Both the position numbers and the translations under genes were made by a program. Shown here piece by piece: positions 45,174 to 54,245 of a stretch of 64,000 nt of DNA. The notes under the pieces were generated by a model. That model searched no databases. It saw only the letters and a program-made list of their open reading frames with translations, and had not been told where the DNA came from. The stretch lies in the NCBI GenBank assembly GCA_049472395.1, contig JBLIRR010000006.1:1-64000 (forward strand). The letters run 5' to 3'. Source of the stretch: JBLIRR01 sp049472395 (GTDB lineage: Bacteria; SZUA-182; DTGQ01; JBLIRR01). Position 1 is the stretch's first letter. The number at the start of each line of letters is the position of its first letter.

Positions 45174-45926
45174 ATGCCTGAGATAAAATATACTATCAAT
45201 AATCTAAATATCTGGTTTGGAAAAGAGCATATATTAAAAAATATCGCCTTAACCATACGTAGCAATGAAATATTGAGCATAATCGGGCCTGCCAATAGTG
45301 GCAAGACATCATTTCTGCGCAGCCTCAACAGGCTTAATGAAGAAGAGCCAAGTTTTAAAATGGAAGGCACCATAATTATTGATAACCAAAATATTGACGA
45401 AATTGATGTTGAGTTACTCAGAAAAAGAGTGGGGATGATCTTCGCCCTCCCCGTCATTCTTCCCCTTTCCATTTATGATAATATAACGTATGGACCTCGA
45501 ATACATGGTATCCGGGATACGAAGAAACTGGATGACATAGTAGAGCAAAGTCTGCGGGCTGCATCGGTGTGGGATGAGGTAAAGGACAGATTAAAGGAGT
45601 CAGCGCTAAAATTATCAGGAGGACAGAAACAAAGGATATGCATCGCTCGGACCCTGGCTGTGGAACCCGATGTAATTCTTTTTGATGAGCCGTGCTCGGC
45701 CCTTGATCCAATATCAACCGCCAAGGTCGAAGAATCAATGAATGAGCTTAAAAGAGATCATACCATTATTCTTGTGACAAATAATACAAAACAGGCTGCC
45801 CGCGTAGGAACGAGAACCGCTTTTTTTCTCATGGGCCAGCTCATCGAATATGGAAAAACCAAAGATATATTTACTGCTCCTCAGGACAAGCGCACTGATG
45901 ATTATATTTCTGGCAGGTTCGGATAA
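45174..45926 (+). CDS. Pst ABC transporter ATPase 1, degenerate Q- and H-loops
   Basis: 250-residue PstB-type ATPase. Walker A is intact (GPANSGKTS, 38-46), the signature is intact (LSGGQ, 147-151) and the Walker B/catalytic pair is present (FDEP, D171-E172). The Q-loop glutamine is replaced by Ala91 (MIFALP where MVFQxP is usual), and the switch histidine by Asn203 (VTNNTKQA where VTHNMQQA is usual). So its own ATP face lacks two residues needed for coupling and hydrolysis, while its signature face is normal. Encoded between pstA and a second pstB-like gene. Confidence 0.93.
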   Translation: MPEIKYTINNLNIWFGKEHILKNIALTIRSNEILSIIGPANSGKTSFLRSLNRLNEEEPSFKMEGTIIIDNQNIDEIDVELLRKRVGMIFALPVILPLSIYDNITYGPRIHGIRDTKKLDDIVEQSLRAASVWDEVKDRLKESALKLSGGQKQRICIARTLAVEPDVILFDEPCSALDPISTAKVEESMNELKRDHTIILVTNNTKQAARVGTRTAFFLMGQLIEYGKTKDIFTAPQDKRTDDYISGRFG

Positions 45927-45929
45927 ACT

Positions 45930-46700
45930 ATGGATAATAAAGTGAATAAAGAGGCCGTTAAGGTTGAAAAATTAAATTTATGGTATGGCAGCTTCCACGC
46001 ATTGAAAGATATTGATATGTCCATAAAGGAAAAATGTATAACAGCGATAATCGGGCCCTCTGGGTGTGGAAAATCTACGCTTCTTCGCACATTCAACCGC
46101 ATGGATCTCATAAATGAAGACATATCAGTGAGTGGTAAAATATATATTGATGGCGAAAATATATTAAACCGTAAAACAAGGCTTGCCAAGCTTCGAAAAA
46201 AAGTGGGAATGGTTTTTCAAACTCCTAATCCCTTTCCTCTTTCAATCTATGAGAATGTGGCATTTGGGCTTAAGATTCATCATATGGCACATGGAAGTGA
46301 ACTTGACGATATTGTGGAAGAAAGCTTGCGAGCTGTTCTATTATGGAATAAACTGAAAGATAAAATGAAAATGAATGCCCTTAAATTATCACTTGAGCAG
46401 AAACAGAGACTTTGTATTGCCAGACTTCTTGCGGTAAAACCAGAGGTGCTTTTAATGGATGAGCCCTGTTCAGCGCTTGATCCAATAGCAACTGCCAAGA
46501 TTGAAGAGCTTATGTTTCAATTAAAAGAACACTATACAATAATTATAGTTACCCATAATATGCAACAGGCGGGAAGGGTGTCCAAAGAAACTGGTTTTAT
46601 GCTTCTTGGTGAGATGGTGGAATTTGATAAAACAGACAAAATTTTTACCAGACCACAACACAAACTTACCGAGGAATATATTACAGGAAGATATGGGTAA
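45930..46700 (+). CDS. Pst ABC transporter ATPase 2, degenerate signature motif
   Basis: 256-residue PstB-type ATPase, starting 3 nt after the first. Walker A GPSGCGKST (42-50), the Q-loop Gln97 (MVFQTPNPFP), Walker B MDEP (D177-E178) and the H-loop His209 (IVTHNMQQ) are all intact. The signature, however, reads LSLEQ (153-157) in place of LSGGQ. Its defects are thus the mirror image of those in the partner encoded upstream. Likely forms a heterodimer with it below PstC/PstA. Confidence 0.93.
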   Translation: MDNKVNKEAVKVEKLNLWYGSFHALKDIDMSIKEKCITAIIGPSGCGKSTLLRTFNRMDLINEDISVSGKIYIDGENILNRKTRLAKLRKKVGMVFQTPNPFPLSIYENVAFGLKIHHMAHGSELDDIVEESLRAVLLWNKLKDKMKMNALKLSLEQKQRLCIARLLAVKPEVLLMDEPCSALDPIATAKIEELMFQLKEHYTIIIVTHNMQQAGRVSKETGFMLLGEMVEFDKTDKIFTRPQHKLTEEYITGRYG

Positions 46701-46719
46701 AAGATAGGGAGGAGCAAAG

Positions 46720-47382
46720 GTGCAAAGAAAATTAGATAGAAAATTAGAGCAATTAAAAAAAAGGCTCCTCAAGATGAGTTCTCTTGTAGAAGAAGCTATT
46801 TATGTGTCAACAAAAGCTCTTGAGGAAAAACAAAAAGAACTTGCCGAGAAAGTAATACAATCGGATGATAAAATTAATATACTGGAAATCGAAATTGATG
46901 AATTATGCCTTAAGCTTCTTGCCCTCTTCCAGCCGCAGGCAAGCGACCTACGATTTATAACTTCAATGATGAAAATAAACAATGACTTAGAGAGAATGGG
47001 GGATCTTGCCGTCAATATCGCCGAACAGACAATAAAGACAATACAATTACCACTTGTGAAACCACTTGAGGATATCCCCAAAATGGCCAAGGCTGTTCAG
47101 CAAATGCTCAAAGATAGCTTAAATGCATTTGTGAATGGCGATGTGCAACTGGCAAAAGATGTGTGTACCCGGGATGATGAAATAGATAATTTAAATCATA
47201 AAATCTTTAGAGAACTCTTAGACTATATGATTAAAGATGTAAAGACTATAGAAAGAGCTGTAGGTCTCATTTTGATTGCCAGACACCTTGAAAGGATAGC
47301 CGATCTGACCACGAATATCTGTGAAGATGTCATTTACATGGTGAATGGCCTCACCATAAAGCATCATGTGGATCAACGATAA
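46720..47382 (+). CDS. phoU: phosphate uptake regulator PhoU
   Basis: 220 residues, two three-helix PhoU repeats, each with a DDxI/E-type metal-binding motif (SDDKINILEIEID and RDDEIDNLNHKIF). PhoU restrains the Pst transporter and signals phosphate status to the PhoR/PhoB pair. The start is a GTG behind GGGAGGAG, 19 nt after the second ATPase. No phoB or phoR lies in the window. Confidence 0.94.
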   Translation: MQRKLDRKLEQLKKRLLKMSSLVEEAIYVSTKALEEKQKELAEKVIQSDDKINILEIEIDELCLKLLALFQPQASDLRFITSMMKINNDLERMGDLAVNIAEQTIKTIQLPLVKPLEDIPKMAKAVQQMLKDSLNAFVNGDVQLAKDVCTRDDEIDNLNHKIFRELLDYMIKDVKTIERAVGLILIARHLERIADLTTNICEDVIYMVNGLTIKHHVDQR

Positions 47383-47412
47383 CAGCAATTCTTAAGCTGT
47401 ATCATATATAGT

Positions 47413-47441
47413 TTGATTTCCATCTTAAATGCGCCTATAAT
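47413..47441 (+). promoter_or_regulatory. sigma-70 promoter of the nucleotide-sugar dehydrogenase gene
   Basis: TTGATT (47413-47418), 17-nt spacer, TATAAT (47436-47441), about 69 nt before the ATG. Confidence 0.65.
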
Positions 47442-47509
47442 AACCTAAGATTCCTGAAGTATAATGTCATTTATTATCTCTAATACTAAAAAATCATTGG
47501 AGAATGCAG

Positions 47510-48820
47510 ATGGATTTATTAAGTAAGATAAATAATAAAGAAGTTATTATTGGTGTAGTAGGATTGGGCTATGTTGGGCTCCCTCTATTAATGGAGTTTG
47601 TCGAGCAGCACTTTACCACAATAGGCTTTGATATTGATGTAAGCAAGGTTGAGAAACTTAACGCGGGCAAATCCTATATCAAGCATATTGATGAAAGCCG
47701 CGTGAAAGCTGTTCGAGATTCTAATCTTTTTTCCGCAACTGCGGATTTTTCTGAAATTAAAAAGGTTGACTGTATTCTAATTTGTGTGCCCACACCGTTG
47801 ACAAAACATCGTGAACCGGATATGTCTTTTATTGTCAATACAGCAAAGCTGCTTTCACAACATATTCGTAAGGGCCAGTTAATAATTCTTGAAAGTTCTA
47901 CGTATCCGGGAACCACAGAAGAAGTATTAAAACCAATACTGGAAGAGTCCGGATTGAAGGGTGACAGTGATTTCTGGCTTGCATTCTCCCCTGAGCGTGA
48001 AGATCCAAATAATCCTCACTATAATACCCGCACTATCCCCAAGGTCATCGGGGCGAATACAGACTATGCCCGTCAATTGACTATGGCTCTCTATGGGAAG
48101 GTAATCGCCGAAACAGTCCCGGTGTCAAGCACTCAGGCAGCTGAAGCGACGAAACTCCTGGAAAATATATTTAGAAGCGTAAATATTGCCCTCGTAAATG
48201 AAATGAAAATGATTTTTAACCGTATGGGGATTGATGTGTGGGAAGTGATAAATGCAGCAGCAACAAAGCCTTTTGGATACATGCCTTTTTATCCCGGGCC
48301 AGGTTTGGGGGGGCACTGTATTCCTATTGATCCTTTTTATTTAACGTGGAAAGCCCGTGAATATGAAATCGACACAAAATTTATTGAGTTGGCGGGTGAA
48401 ATCAATACCACCATGCCCTTTTGGGTTGTTTCAAAAGTTATGGATGCCCTCAATGAACATGGCAAGAGTGTAAAAGGATCTTCTATTCTCATACTCGGTG
48501 CTGCGTATAAAAAAGATGTTGATGATCCACGCGAATCCCCCTCCTTTAAATTGATGGAAATATTAATGAAAAAAGGCGCTCTAGTTGAGTATAATGATCC
48601 CCATATTCCTGAATTGCCTGCAATGCGCATGTATGATATCAAAAAAGCAAGTATAGATCTTTCAAGAGAGAACCTTGCCAAATTCGACTGTGTTCTTATT
48701 TCTACTGATCATTCCGCATATGACTGGGAATTCATTGTTGAACATGCGAAACTTATAGTCGATACTCGCAACGCCACCCACAATGTGTTCAGATTTCGTG
48801 ATAAGATTGTCAAAGCCTAA
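47510..48820 (+). CDS. UDP-sugar 6-dehydrogenase, WbpA/WecC type
   Basis: Oxidises C6 of a UDP-sugar (probably an N-acetylhexosamine) to the uronic acid with NAD, for surface polysaccharide. The 436-residue chain has the NAD-binding GVVGLGYVGLPL, DCILICVPTPL, the catalytic lysine region and the cysteine in GPGLGGHCIPIDPFYL, and a C-terminal domain with GAAYKKDVDDPRESPS. The WbpA-like spacing favours UDP-GlcNAc over UDP-glucose, but the exact substrate is inferred. ATG at 47510 is preferred, with GGAGA six nt upstream; an ATG two codons earlier is too close to it. Confidence 0.9.
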   Translation: MDLLSKINNKEVIIGVVGLGYVGLPLLMEFVEQHFTTIGFDIDVSKVEKLNAGKSYIKHIDESRVKAVRDSNLFSATADFSEIKKVDCILICVPTPLTKHREPDMSFIVNTAKLLSQHIRKGQLIILESSTYPGTTEEVLKPILEESGLKGDSDFWLAFSPEREDPNNPHYNTRTIPKVIGANTDYARQLTMALYGKVIAETVPVSSTQAAEATKLLENIFRSVNIALVNEMKMIFNRMGIDVWEVINAAATKPFGYMPFYPGPGLGGHCIPIDPFYLTWKAREYEIDTKFIELAGEINTTMPFWVVSKVMDALNEHGKSVKGSSILILGAAYKKDVDDPRESPSFKLMEILMKKGALVEYNDPHIPELPAMRMYDIKKASIDLSRENLAKFDCVLISTDHSAYDWEFIVEHAKLIVDTRNATHNVFRFRDKIVKA

Positions 48821-48825
48821 TTAAT

Positions 48826-49680
48826 ATGGCTATTGATTTACACACACATACTCATTATTCAGACGGTACCCTTTCGCCTATTGAGCTCATTGATTATGCA
48901 CAAAGATCTGGTGTGAGTATACTTGCTGTGACGGATCATGATGAAATCGGAGCAAACATTCCGGCACAGATTTATGGGAAGGAAAGAGGTGTCGAAGTAA
49001 TACCGGGAGTTGAACTAAGTATTGATGAACCACAAGAAAATGGACATGTGCACATAATAGGACTTTTTATCGATCCGGGAAATCAAGCCCTTCAGGACTC
49101 ACTCTATCAATTAAAACAGGCTCGTACTCACCGGGCTAAAAAAATTATTGAAAAATTCCATCTGCTCGGGATACACCTTCACTATGCCGAATTAGCAGAA
49201 GTTATTGGACATGGAAGTGCGGGACGTCCTCATATTGCTGCGCTGCTTATTGAAAAAAAGATTGTCTCTTCTATGGATGAGGCCTTTGTCAAGTATTTGT
49301 CAAAGGGCAAGCCCGCGTATGTTCCCAAAAAAAAATTGAAATTACAACCTGCTCTCGATCTTATACATAGGGCAGGTGGATTAGCCATTCTCGCCCATCC
49401 AATTACTCTAGATTTTTACTCTTACGGCCATTTGCAGGCATATATACTAAAAATGCAGGGACAAGGGCTCGATGGCATTGAAGTTTTTTATTCCAGTCAT
49501 GACTTTTACTTTACGCAGTGGTTACTTAATTTCTCTCGGAAACATCAATTGGCTATTTCGGGAGGTTCTGATTTTCATGGAGCGAACAAACCGGAAATAC
49601 AACTTGGTAGTGGGCGGGGAAATCTGCATATACCTGTATATATTGTTGAACAATTGAAAGAAAATAAATCAAGGCGATAA
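48826..49680 (+). CDS. PHP-domain phosphoesterase, RNase AM/YciV-like
   Basis: 284 residues. The PHP metal motifs are DLHTHTHYSDG near the N-terminus, VTDHDE, a later GRPHIA and AILAHP, and GSDFHG close to the C-terminus. This is the arrangement in the TrpH/YciV group, whose E. coli member removes nucleotides from RNA 5' ends. A nucleotide-phosphate phosphatase role is equally possible. It starts 5 nt after the dehydrogenase gene. Confidence 0.87.
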   Translation: MAIDLHTHTHYSDGTLSPIELIDYAQRSGVSILAVTDHDEIGANIPAQIYGKERGVEVIPGVELSIDEPQENGHVHIIGLFIDPGNQALQDSLYQLKQARTHRAKKIIEKFHLLGIHLHYAELAEVIGHGSAGRPHIAALLIEKKIVSSMDEAFVKYLSKGKPAYVPKKKLKLQPALDLIHRAGGLAILAHPITLDFYSYGHLQAYILKMQGQGLDGIEVFYSSHDFYFTQWLLNFSRKHQLAISGGSDFHGANKPEIQLGSGRGNLHIPVYIVEQLKENKSRR

Positions 49681-49713
49681 TGAGAGTTGCAAATTTTACA
49701 AATTAGAGTTATT

Positions 49714-50208
49714 ATGGTGGGTAATTACATAGGGGGGGGACACAGCACATCAATGATCAATGAAGGACAAAACCACAGTGACCCAAAAAAGGCAGGCGAA
49801 CGCATAACGATCCAAGGCAACGAACACATCCTATTCGTTGACGATGAAAAACAAATTACGCAAACCGGTCAGAAGATTCTTGAAAATCTTGGGTATAGAA
49901 TTACCGCCTGTACTAATAGTTTAAATGCTCTTCAAATTTTCAGCAATGCACCGTATCCATTCGATCTTGTTATCCTCGATCATGTCATGCCGGAGATGAG
50001 CGGTATCGAACTGGCAAGAGAACTTAATTCAATTCGCCCTGACCTGCCGATTATTCTTACCACCGGATTCGGCGGGATAATTTCAGAGAAAGAATCTGAG
50101 GAATTAGGCATTAAAGCTTATATTATGAAGCCTATGCTCTCAGACGAACTTGTTCAAACTATTCGGCAGGTGCTTGATCAAAAAGAAAGCGAACCATTAA
50201 AAAAGTAA
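49714..50208 (+). CDS. stand-alone response-regulator receiver domain
   Basis: A single CheY-like receiver with acidic pair in FVDDEK, phospho-acceptor Asp in VILDHVMPEMSG, Thr in LTTGF and Lys in IMKPM. About 35 residues without domain precede it, ending ITIQGNEHILFVDDE. That linker resembles the join between kinase and receiver in hybrid histidine kinases, so this may be a receiver cut off from such a protein. Start uncertain: ATG 49714 is given, with TTG 49687 and ATG 49753 as alternatives; none has a strong ribosome site. It faces the CheX-like gene 6 nt away. Confidence 0.82.
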   Translation: MVGNYIGGGHSTSMINEGQNHSDPKKAGERITIQGNEHILFVDDEKQITQTGQKILENLGYRITACTNSLNALQIFSNAPYPFDLVILDHVMPEMSGIELARELNSIRPDLPIILTTGFGGIISEKESEELGIKAYIMKPMLSDELVQTIRQVLDQKESEPLKK

Positions 50209-50214
50209 AAAAAA

Positions 50215-50769
50215 TTAATCGCCGCTTTGCCTGAGAAGTGATATGGTCGTAGTGAAAAATTTATCGTGGATATGAGTAAGTGAAACCTCATTGATTTCGA
50301 ATGTCACAGAAACCATTGTGATATTCTTTAAATGGTAAAAATAATAATTGGCACCAAAAATAAGCGCGGGCAAAGATATCCCACTAAATTCGAATTTTAT
50401 ATCCATGAGCAATTCTTTTAAACGCCCCGCCAGAATATTGCCAATCTCACAAATCGCATCAATCGCATACTCATTAAGCGTTGCTATCTCTTCTCCCATG
50501 AACCTTTCTGCAACAAAAATAGCTGTCTGTTTCGAAAGATTCAATGACATATTGCCATTAGATCTTCCGTGCAGTCCTACGATAACGGAAAGATCATTTG
50601 AAGTACTGTTAAATCGGGAAACCCCCACCGCATTAGGTTCTAATCCGGTCATCTCAAGACCTTCTATAGTTCCCGCAATAACACAATTCATAAGTGTTTC
50701 ATCAATATTAAGTTTATCCATCCTCGTACTTAGCCTTTTACATTCATTCACAGGACATGGATTCATCAT
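50215..50769 (-). CDS. CheX/CheC-like aspartyl-phosphate phosphatase
   Basis: 184 residues. The CheC/CheX active-site pattern E-x-x-N is in IDAICEIGNILAGRLKELL (residues ~100-118), and the chain has the alternating beta strands of that family, such as SNGNMSLNLSKQTA and NITMVSVTFEI. Such proteins remove phosphate from receiver domains. Only one active helix is visible, as in CheX. It converges on the lone receiver gene, its most obvious candidate substrate. No other chemotaxis gene is in the window. Confidence 0.78.
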   Translation of the reverse strand: MMNPCPVNECKRLSTRMDKLNIDETLMNCVIAGTIEGLEMTGLEPNAVGVSRFNSTSNDLSVIVGLHGRSNGNMSLNLSKQTAIFVAERFMGEEIATLNEYAIDAICEIGNILAGRLKELLMDIKFEFSGISLPALIFGANYYFYHLKNITMVSVTFEINEVSLTHIHDKFFTTTISLLRQSGD

Positions 50770-51127
50770 TCAAAATTCACAGCCCAAAGGTTTCCTTTAA
50801 ATCCGAAAACGATTATACCCTCTCCTGTGATGAAAAAAAATATTCCCCTGTTCTATTGGCAGGATTATATCAATGCCCTCGTGCGATGTCAATAAAACCC
50901 GTATGATGACCAGGGCAATCGCATGAAAAATTTCATCCTGTGCAATATTTTTTGAAAATATCTAAAATTCTAATTGAACAAATCGAAATCCTTCATACGA
51001 TTGCCCTGGGATTAACGACCGATGGTTTGTACTTTTAACAATTTTGAGATAAAATCTTATAGATTATATTTTGCACCACAGTGAGAGTTGTTTGACGCAA
51101 AGCGTGATACGAGGAGCGTAATGCTAT
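50770..51127. other. intergenic region with a 100-bp inverted-repeat element
   Basis: No gene is visible in these 358 bp. The main structure is a pair of 25-bp inverted arms at 50910-50934 and 50985-51009. A GAGGAG stretch near the right end precedes the radical SAM start. Confidence 0.6.
50910..51009. repeat. inverted-repeat element, 25-bp arms, 22/25 identical
   Basis: Left arm 50910-50934 begins CCAGGGCAATCG; right arm 50985-51009 ends CGATTGCCCTGG. The 12 outermost base pairs are perfect, then one mismatch, five matches, two mismatches and five matches. The 50-bp centre is AT-rich. No obvious target-site duplication and no ORF inside. It could be a small non-autonomous mobile element or a structured RNA. 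Confidence 0.7.
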
Positions 51128-52042
51128 ATGAAAACGCATTGGTTTATAAATTTTTTACATTACTATTATAAGACAAAAATTTTGGGGAAGCGCTACCCCT
51201 TACTTGCCGGATATAAGATCACCCACAAATGTAACCTTAAGTGTGGTCATTGTCCCTTTTGGAAGGAAAACAGGCCACAGCTTACTTTTTCAGAAATTAA
51301 AACACTCTTCAAAAAACTTCATACATTGGGGATCAGAATACTTTTAATGGAAGGCGGGGAGCCTTTTTTATGGAAAGATGGACAATATACCTTACAAGAT
51401 GTGGTAAATGAAGGGAAAAAATATTTTTACTCAGTGGGAGTCACAACAAATGGCACCCTTCCCCTTGAGCTTGAAAGCTCCACCCTGTGGGTCAGTATCG
51501 ATGGACTGGAGGAGACCCATAATCGAATTCGAAATAACAATATTTTCAAGACAGTGTTACAGCATATAGAGAAGTCCACGCATCCTCATTTATTTGCAAA
51601 CACGACCATAAGCAGGGTCAACTATAAAGAAATTCCAGACCTCATTCGTTTTCTGGCAGATAAGGTGAAAGGCATTACATTCCAATTTTATTACCCTTAT
51701 GATAAAAATGATGAATTTTATCTGCCCTTTGACGAACGAAGAAAGGTCCTTGATGAGATCATCGACCTGAAACAGAAGGGCTTCCCCGTTGCAAATTCTT
51801 TTGGAGGATTAATGGCGCTTAAAGGGACACGATGGACGAAGAGATGCTTTGACTGGATGGTGGCAAGTATTGAACCGGACGGGGAAATATCACAAGGCTG
51901 TTATGTGAAGAACAGAGGGCAGGTTCAATGTGAGGTGTGTGGCTTTTCAACCCATGCTGAGTTATCTCTCGCCTATGATCTCTCCATCTCTTCAATATTT
52001 ATTGGCAGAAAAATTTTTAATTATACACCAACCTCATCATAA
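51128..52042 (+). CDS. radical SAM protein with C-terminal cysteine region
   Basis: 304 residues. The radical SAM cluster motif is CNLKCGHC (CxxxCxxC, residues ~34-41), followed by the GGEP-like box MEGGEPFLW and VTTNGT. The C-terminal part has four further cysteines (KRCFDWM, SQGCYV, QCEVCGF), suggesting an auxiliary Fe-S cluster as in SPASM-like proteins. No precursor peptide is recognisable nearby. It is followed by the phosphodiesterase-like gene 70 nt downstream. The substrate is unknown. Confidence 0.82.
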   Translation: MKTHWFINFLHYYYKTKILGKRYPLLAGYKITHKCNLKCGHCPFWKENRPQLTFSEIKTLFKKLHTLGIRILLMEGGEPFLWKDGQYTLQDVVNEGKKYFYSVGVTTNGTLPLELESSTLWVSIDGLEETHNRIRNNNIFKTVLQHIEKSTHPHLFANTTISRVNYKEIPDLIRFLADKVKGITFQFYYPYDKNDEFYLPFDERRKVLDEIIDLKQKGFPVANSFGGLMALKGTRWTKRCFDWMVASIEPDGEISQGCYVKNRGQVQCEVCGFSTHAELSLAYDLSISSIFIGRKIFNYTPTSS

Positions 52043-52112
52043 TGCGTCATTCTTATACAGATTTATATTTATTTCATCAATATTATAATCATAAAGGTCC
52101 GACTTAGATACT

Positions 52113-54224
52113 ATGAACAAAAAATATTATTATATACTCCCTTTATTATGTAGTAATCTTTTACTTGCTGCCCACCCAACCTATGCCTATATAGGACCCG
52201 GGGCAGGCATCGCCTTCTTTAGTTCTTTTTTTATCTTCTTTGTGACCTTTCTTCTTGCTTTTATGATCTTGCTTTTATGGCCCCTGCGATATCTTTATCG
52301 GAAATGGAAACGAAGAAAAATTATTCACCGACTCCAGCAAAGAACGGGCATCACCACAAAAAGAGCTGTAATAATCGGGCTGGACGGCCTTGATCCGAAA
52401 CTTGCCGAAGAATTCATGAATAAAGGGCTTTTGCCTCATTTCTCGGAATTAAAACAAAGGGGATCCTTTGTACCCCTCGGCACAACATGCCCCTCCATAT
52501 CCCCTGTGGCATGGTCATCATTTTCAACCGGAGTAACACCAGCACGACATGGAATATATGATTTTTTCACCAGAGACCGGCGCTCCTACCTGCCTGTGCT
52601 TTCCTCTGTATTTATTGGAAATGCAAAACGATCGCTCCCCATAGGTAAGTACAAAATACCCCTTGGCCAGCCGGAGATAAAATTCTTACGCAAAAGCACT
52701 TCATTCTGGAAACTACTCGGCAAGATGGATATACCCTGTTCAATTATTCGCGTCCCTATCACATTCCCTCCGGAAAAATTCAATGGGAGACTTCTTTCAG
52801 CCATGTGCGTTCCTGATCTTAAAGGAACGCAGGGAAGTTTTTCCTTCTATACCAATAATAAGGAGCTGATTAAAAGAAAAACCGGAGGGGAGGGGGTTTA
52901 TGTCGAACTAAAAGGCAATACATTTACCTCGTCCATCGTAGGCCCTCAAAACAGCCTATTAAAAAAACCAGAACCAACAAAAATTACATTCCAAGTCCGA
53001 TTATTAAATTCAGGGCATAAAAGCTGTATTCTATCCTTGCCCGATAAAGAGATCACTCTCCGTGAGAATCGCTATAGTGAATGGATACAACTCTGCTTCC
53101 CAATAGGCCTTCGCCAGAAAGTATATGGAATTTGTCGCTTTTACCCCATGAGCCTAGATGCAGATGATATCCGTCTCTATATGTCCCCAATTAATATAGA
53201 TCCCTCCTATCCGGTGCTTCCCCTTTCCACACCTTCCGTATATTCAAACTACCTGTCCCAAATCCTGGGGCCATACGCAACCTTAGGACTTGCAGAAGAT
53301 ACATGGGCTTTAAATGAGAATATTATTGATGATGATGCGTTCCTTACCCAATGTTACAAGAATCATGAAGAAAGAGAGAAGATGCTGTTTCATGAACTTG
53401 ACAAAATGAAAGAGGGGGTATGTGCCTGTGTATTTGATACGACAGATAGAATTCAACATATGTTCTGGCGATATCATGAAAAGGACCACCCCGCATTAAG
53501 GGGGCAGGAAAAAAATAATCACCGGAAGGCTATAGAAGAATTGTATATACGTATGGATACACTGCTTGGGAAAGTCATGAGCGAGATACATTCAGATGAT
53601 GTGCTTATGATAATGTCAGATCATGGATTTAGCTCTTTCAGGCGTGGCGTAAATCTCAACACCTGGCTCTATCAAAATAATTATCTTACCCTAAAAAGCG
53701 ATGCACAGGGGGGAGAATGGCTCAGCGATGTTGACTGGCATACCACACGGGCTTTTGCACTTGGACTCTCAGGTATCTTTATCAATCAAAAAGGCAGAGA
53801 AGGCCTTGGAATAGTCCCGCAAGGGGCAGAAAGCGATGCCTTAAAAAAGGAATTAATCGATAAATTATCAGGCCTTATGGATGAGCAGGAAAACAAAATA
53901 GCTATTACCAATGTCTATGATGCTCAAAGAATTGGCAAGGGGCCATATAAGAATGTCGGGCCTGATTTAATTATCGGATACAATTCCGGGTACCGTGCAT
54001 CATGGGAATGCGCGACCGGCACGCTTACTGACGATGTGTTCAGGGATAATAATAAAAACTGGAGTGGAGACCACTGTATTGATTATGCACTTGTCCCTGG
54101 TGTTCTTTTTTGCAATCGAAAGATACACAAAAAAGATCCCAACATTATTGATATTGCCCCGACGCTGATTCACGAATTCGGTCTCGAAGTACCCCCTTAT
54201 ATTGAGGGAGGAAGCTTATTCTAA
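52113..54224 (+). CDS. type I phosphodiesterase-like protein, alkaline phosphatase superfamily, copy 1
   Basis: 703 residues. A signal peptide is followed by AYIGPGAG and a long membrane helix with a basic stop (LLLWPLRYLYRKWKRRK), which would leave the catalytic part on the far side or tethered at the membrane. The catalytic domain has the metal/nucleophile region IIGLDGLDP...SISPVAWSSFSTG, then DRIQHMFWRYHEKDHP, MIMSDHGFSSFRRGVNLN and a final GDHCIDYALVPGVL..IDIAPTLI. This is the type I phosphodiesterase/nucleotide pyrophosphatase pattern. Its tandem paralogue follows 21 nt later. The substrate is unknown; a phospho-lipid or phospho-glycan is plausible. Confidence 0.87.
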   Translation: MNKKYYYILPLLCSNLLLAAHPTYAYIGPGAGIAFFSSFFIFFVTFLLAFMILLLWPLRYLYRKWKRRKIIHRLQQRTGITTKRAVIIGLDGLDPKLAEEFMNKGLLPHFSELKQRGSFVPLGTTCPSISPVAWSSFSTGVTPARHGIYDFFTRDRRSYLPVLSSVFIGNAKRSLPIGKYKIPLGQPEIKFLRKSTSFWKLLGKMDIPCSIIRVPITFPPEKFNGRLLSAMCVPDLKGTQGSFSFYTNNKELIKRKTGGEGVYVELKGNTFTSSIVGPQNSLLKKPEPTKITFQVRLLNSGHKSCILSLPDKEITLRENRYSEWIQLCFPIGLRQKVYGICRFYPMSLDADDIRLYMSPINIDPSYPVLPLSTPSVYSNYLSQILGPYATLGLAEDTWALNENIIDDDAFLTQCYKNHEEREKMLFHELDKMKEGVCACVFDTTDRIQHMFWRYHEKDHPALRGQEKNNHRKAIEELYIRMDTLLGKVMSEIHSDDVLMIMSDHGFSSFRRGVNLNTWLYQNNYLTLKSDAQGGEWLSDVDWHTTRAFALGLSGIFINQKGREGLGIVPQGAESDALKKELIDKLSGLMDEQENKIAITNVYDAQRIGKGPYKNVGPDLIIGYNSGYRASWECATGTLTDDVFRDNNKNWSGDHCIDYALVPGVLFCNRKIHKKDPNIIDIAPTLIHEFGLEVPPYIEGGSLF

Positions 54225-54245
54225 CAAAAAGGAGGAAATATTTTA

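Noticed and set aside
45174..46700. Reading the second pstB as a plain decaying duplicate
   Set aside because: Each copy keeps what the other lost, Walker A/B are intact in both, and spacing in the operon is tight. Random decay would not give this complementary pattern.
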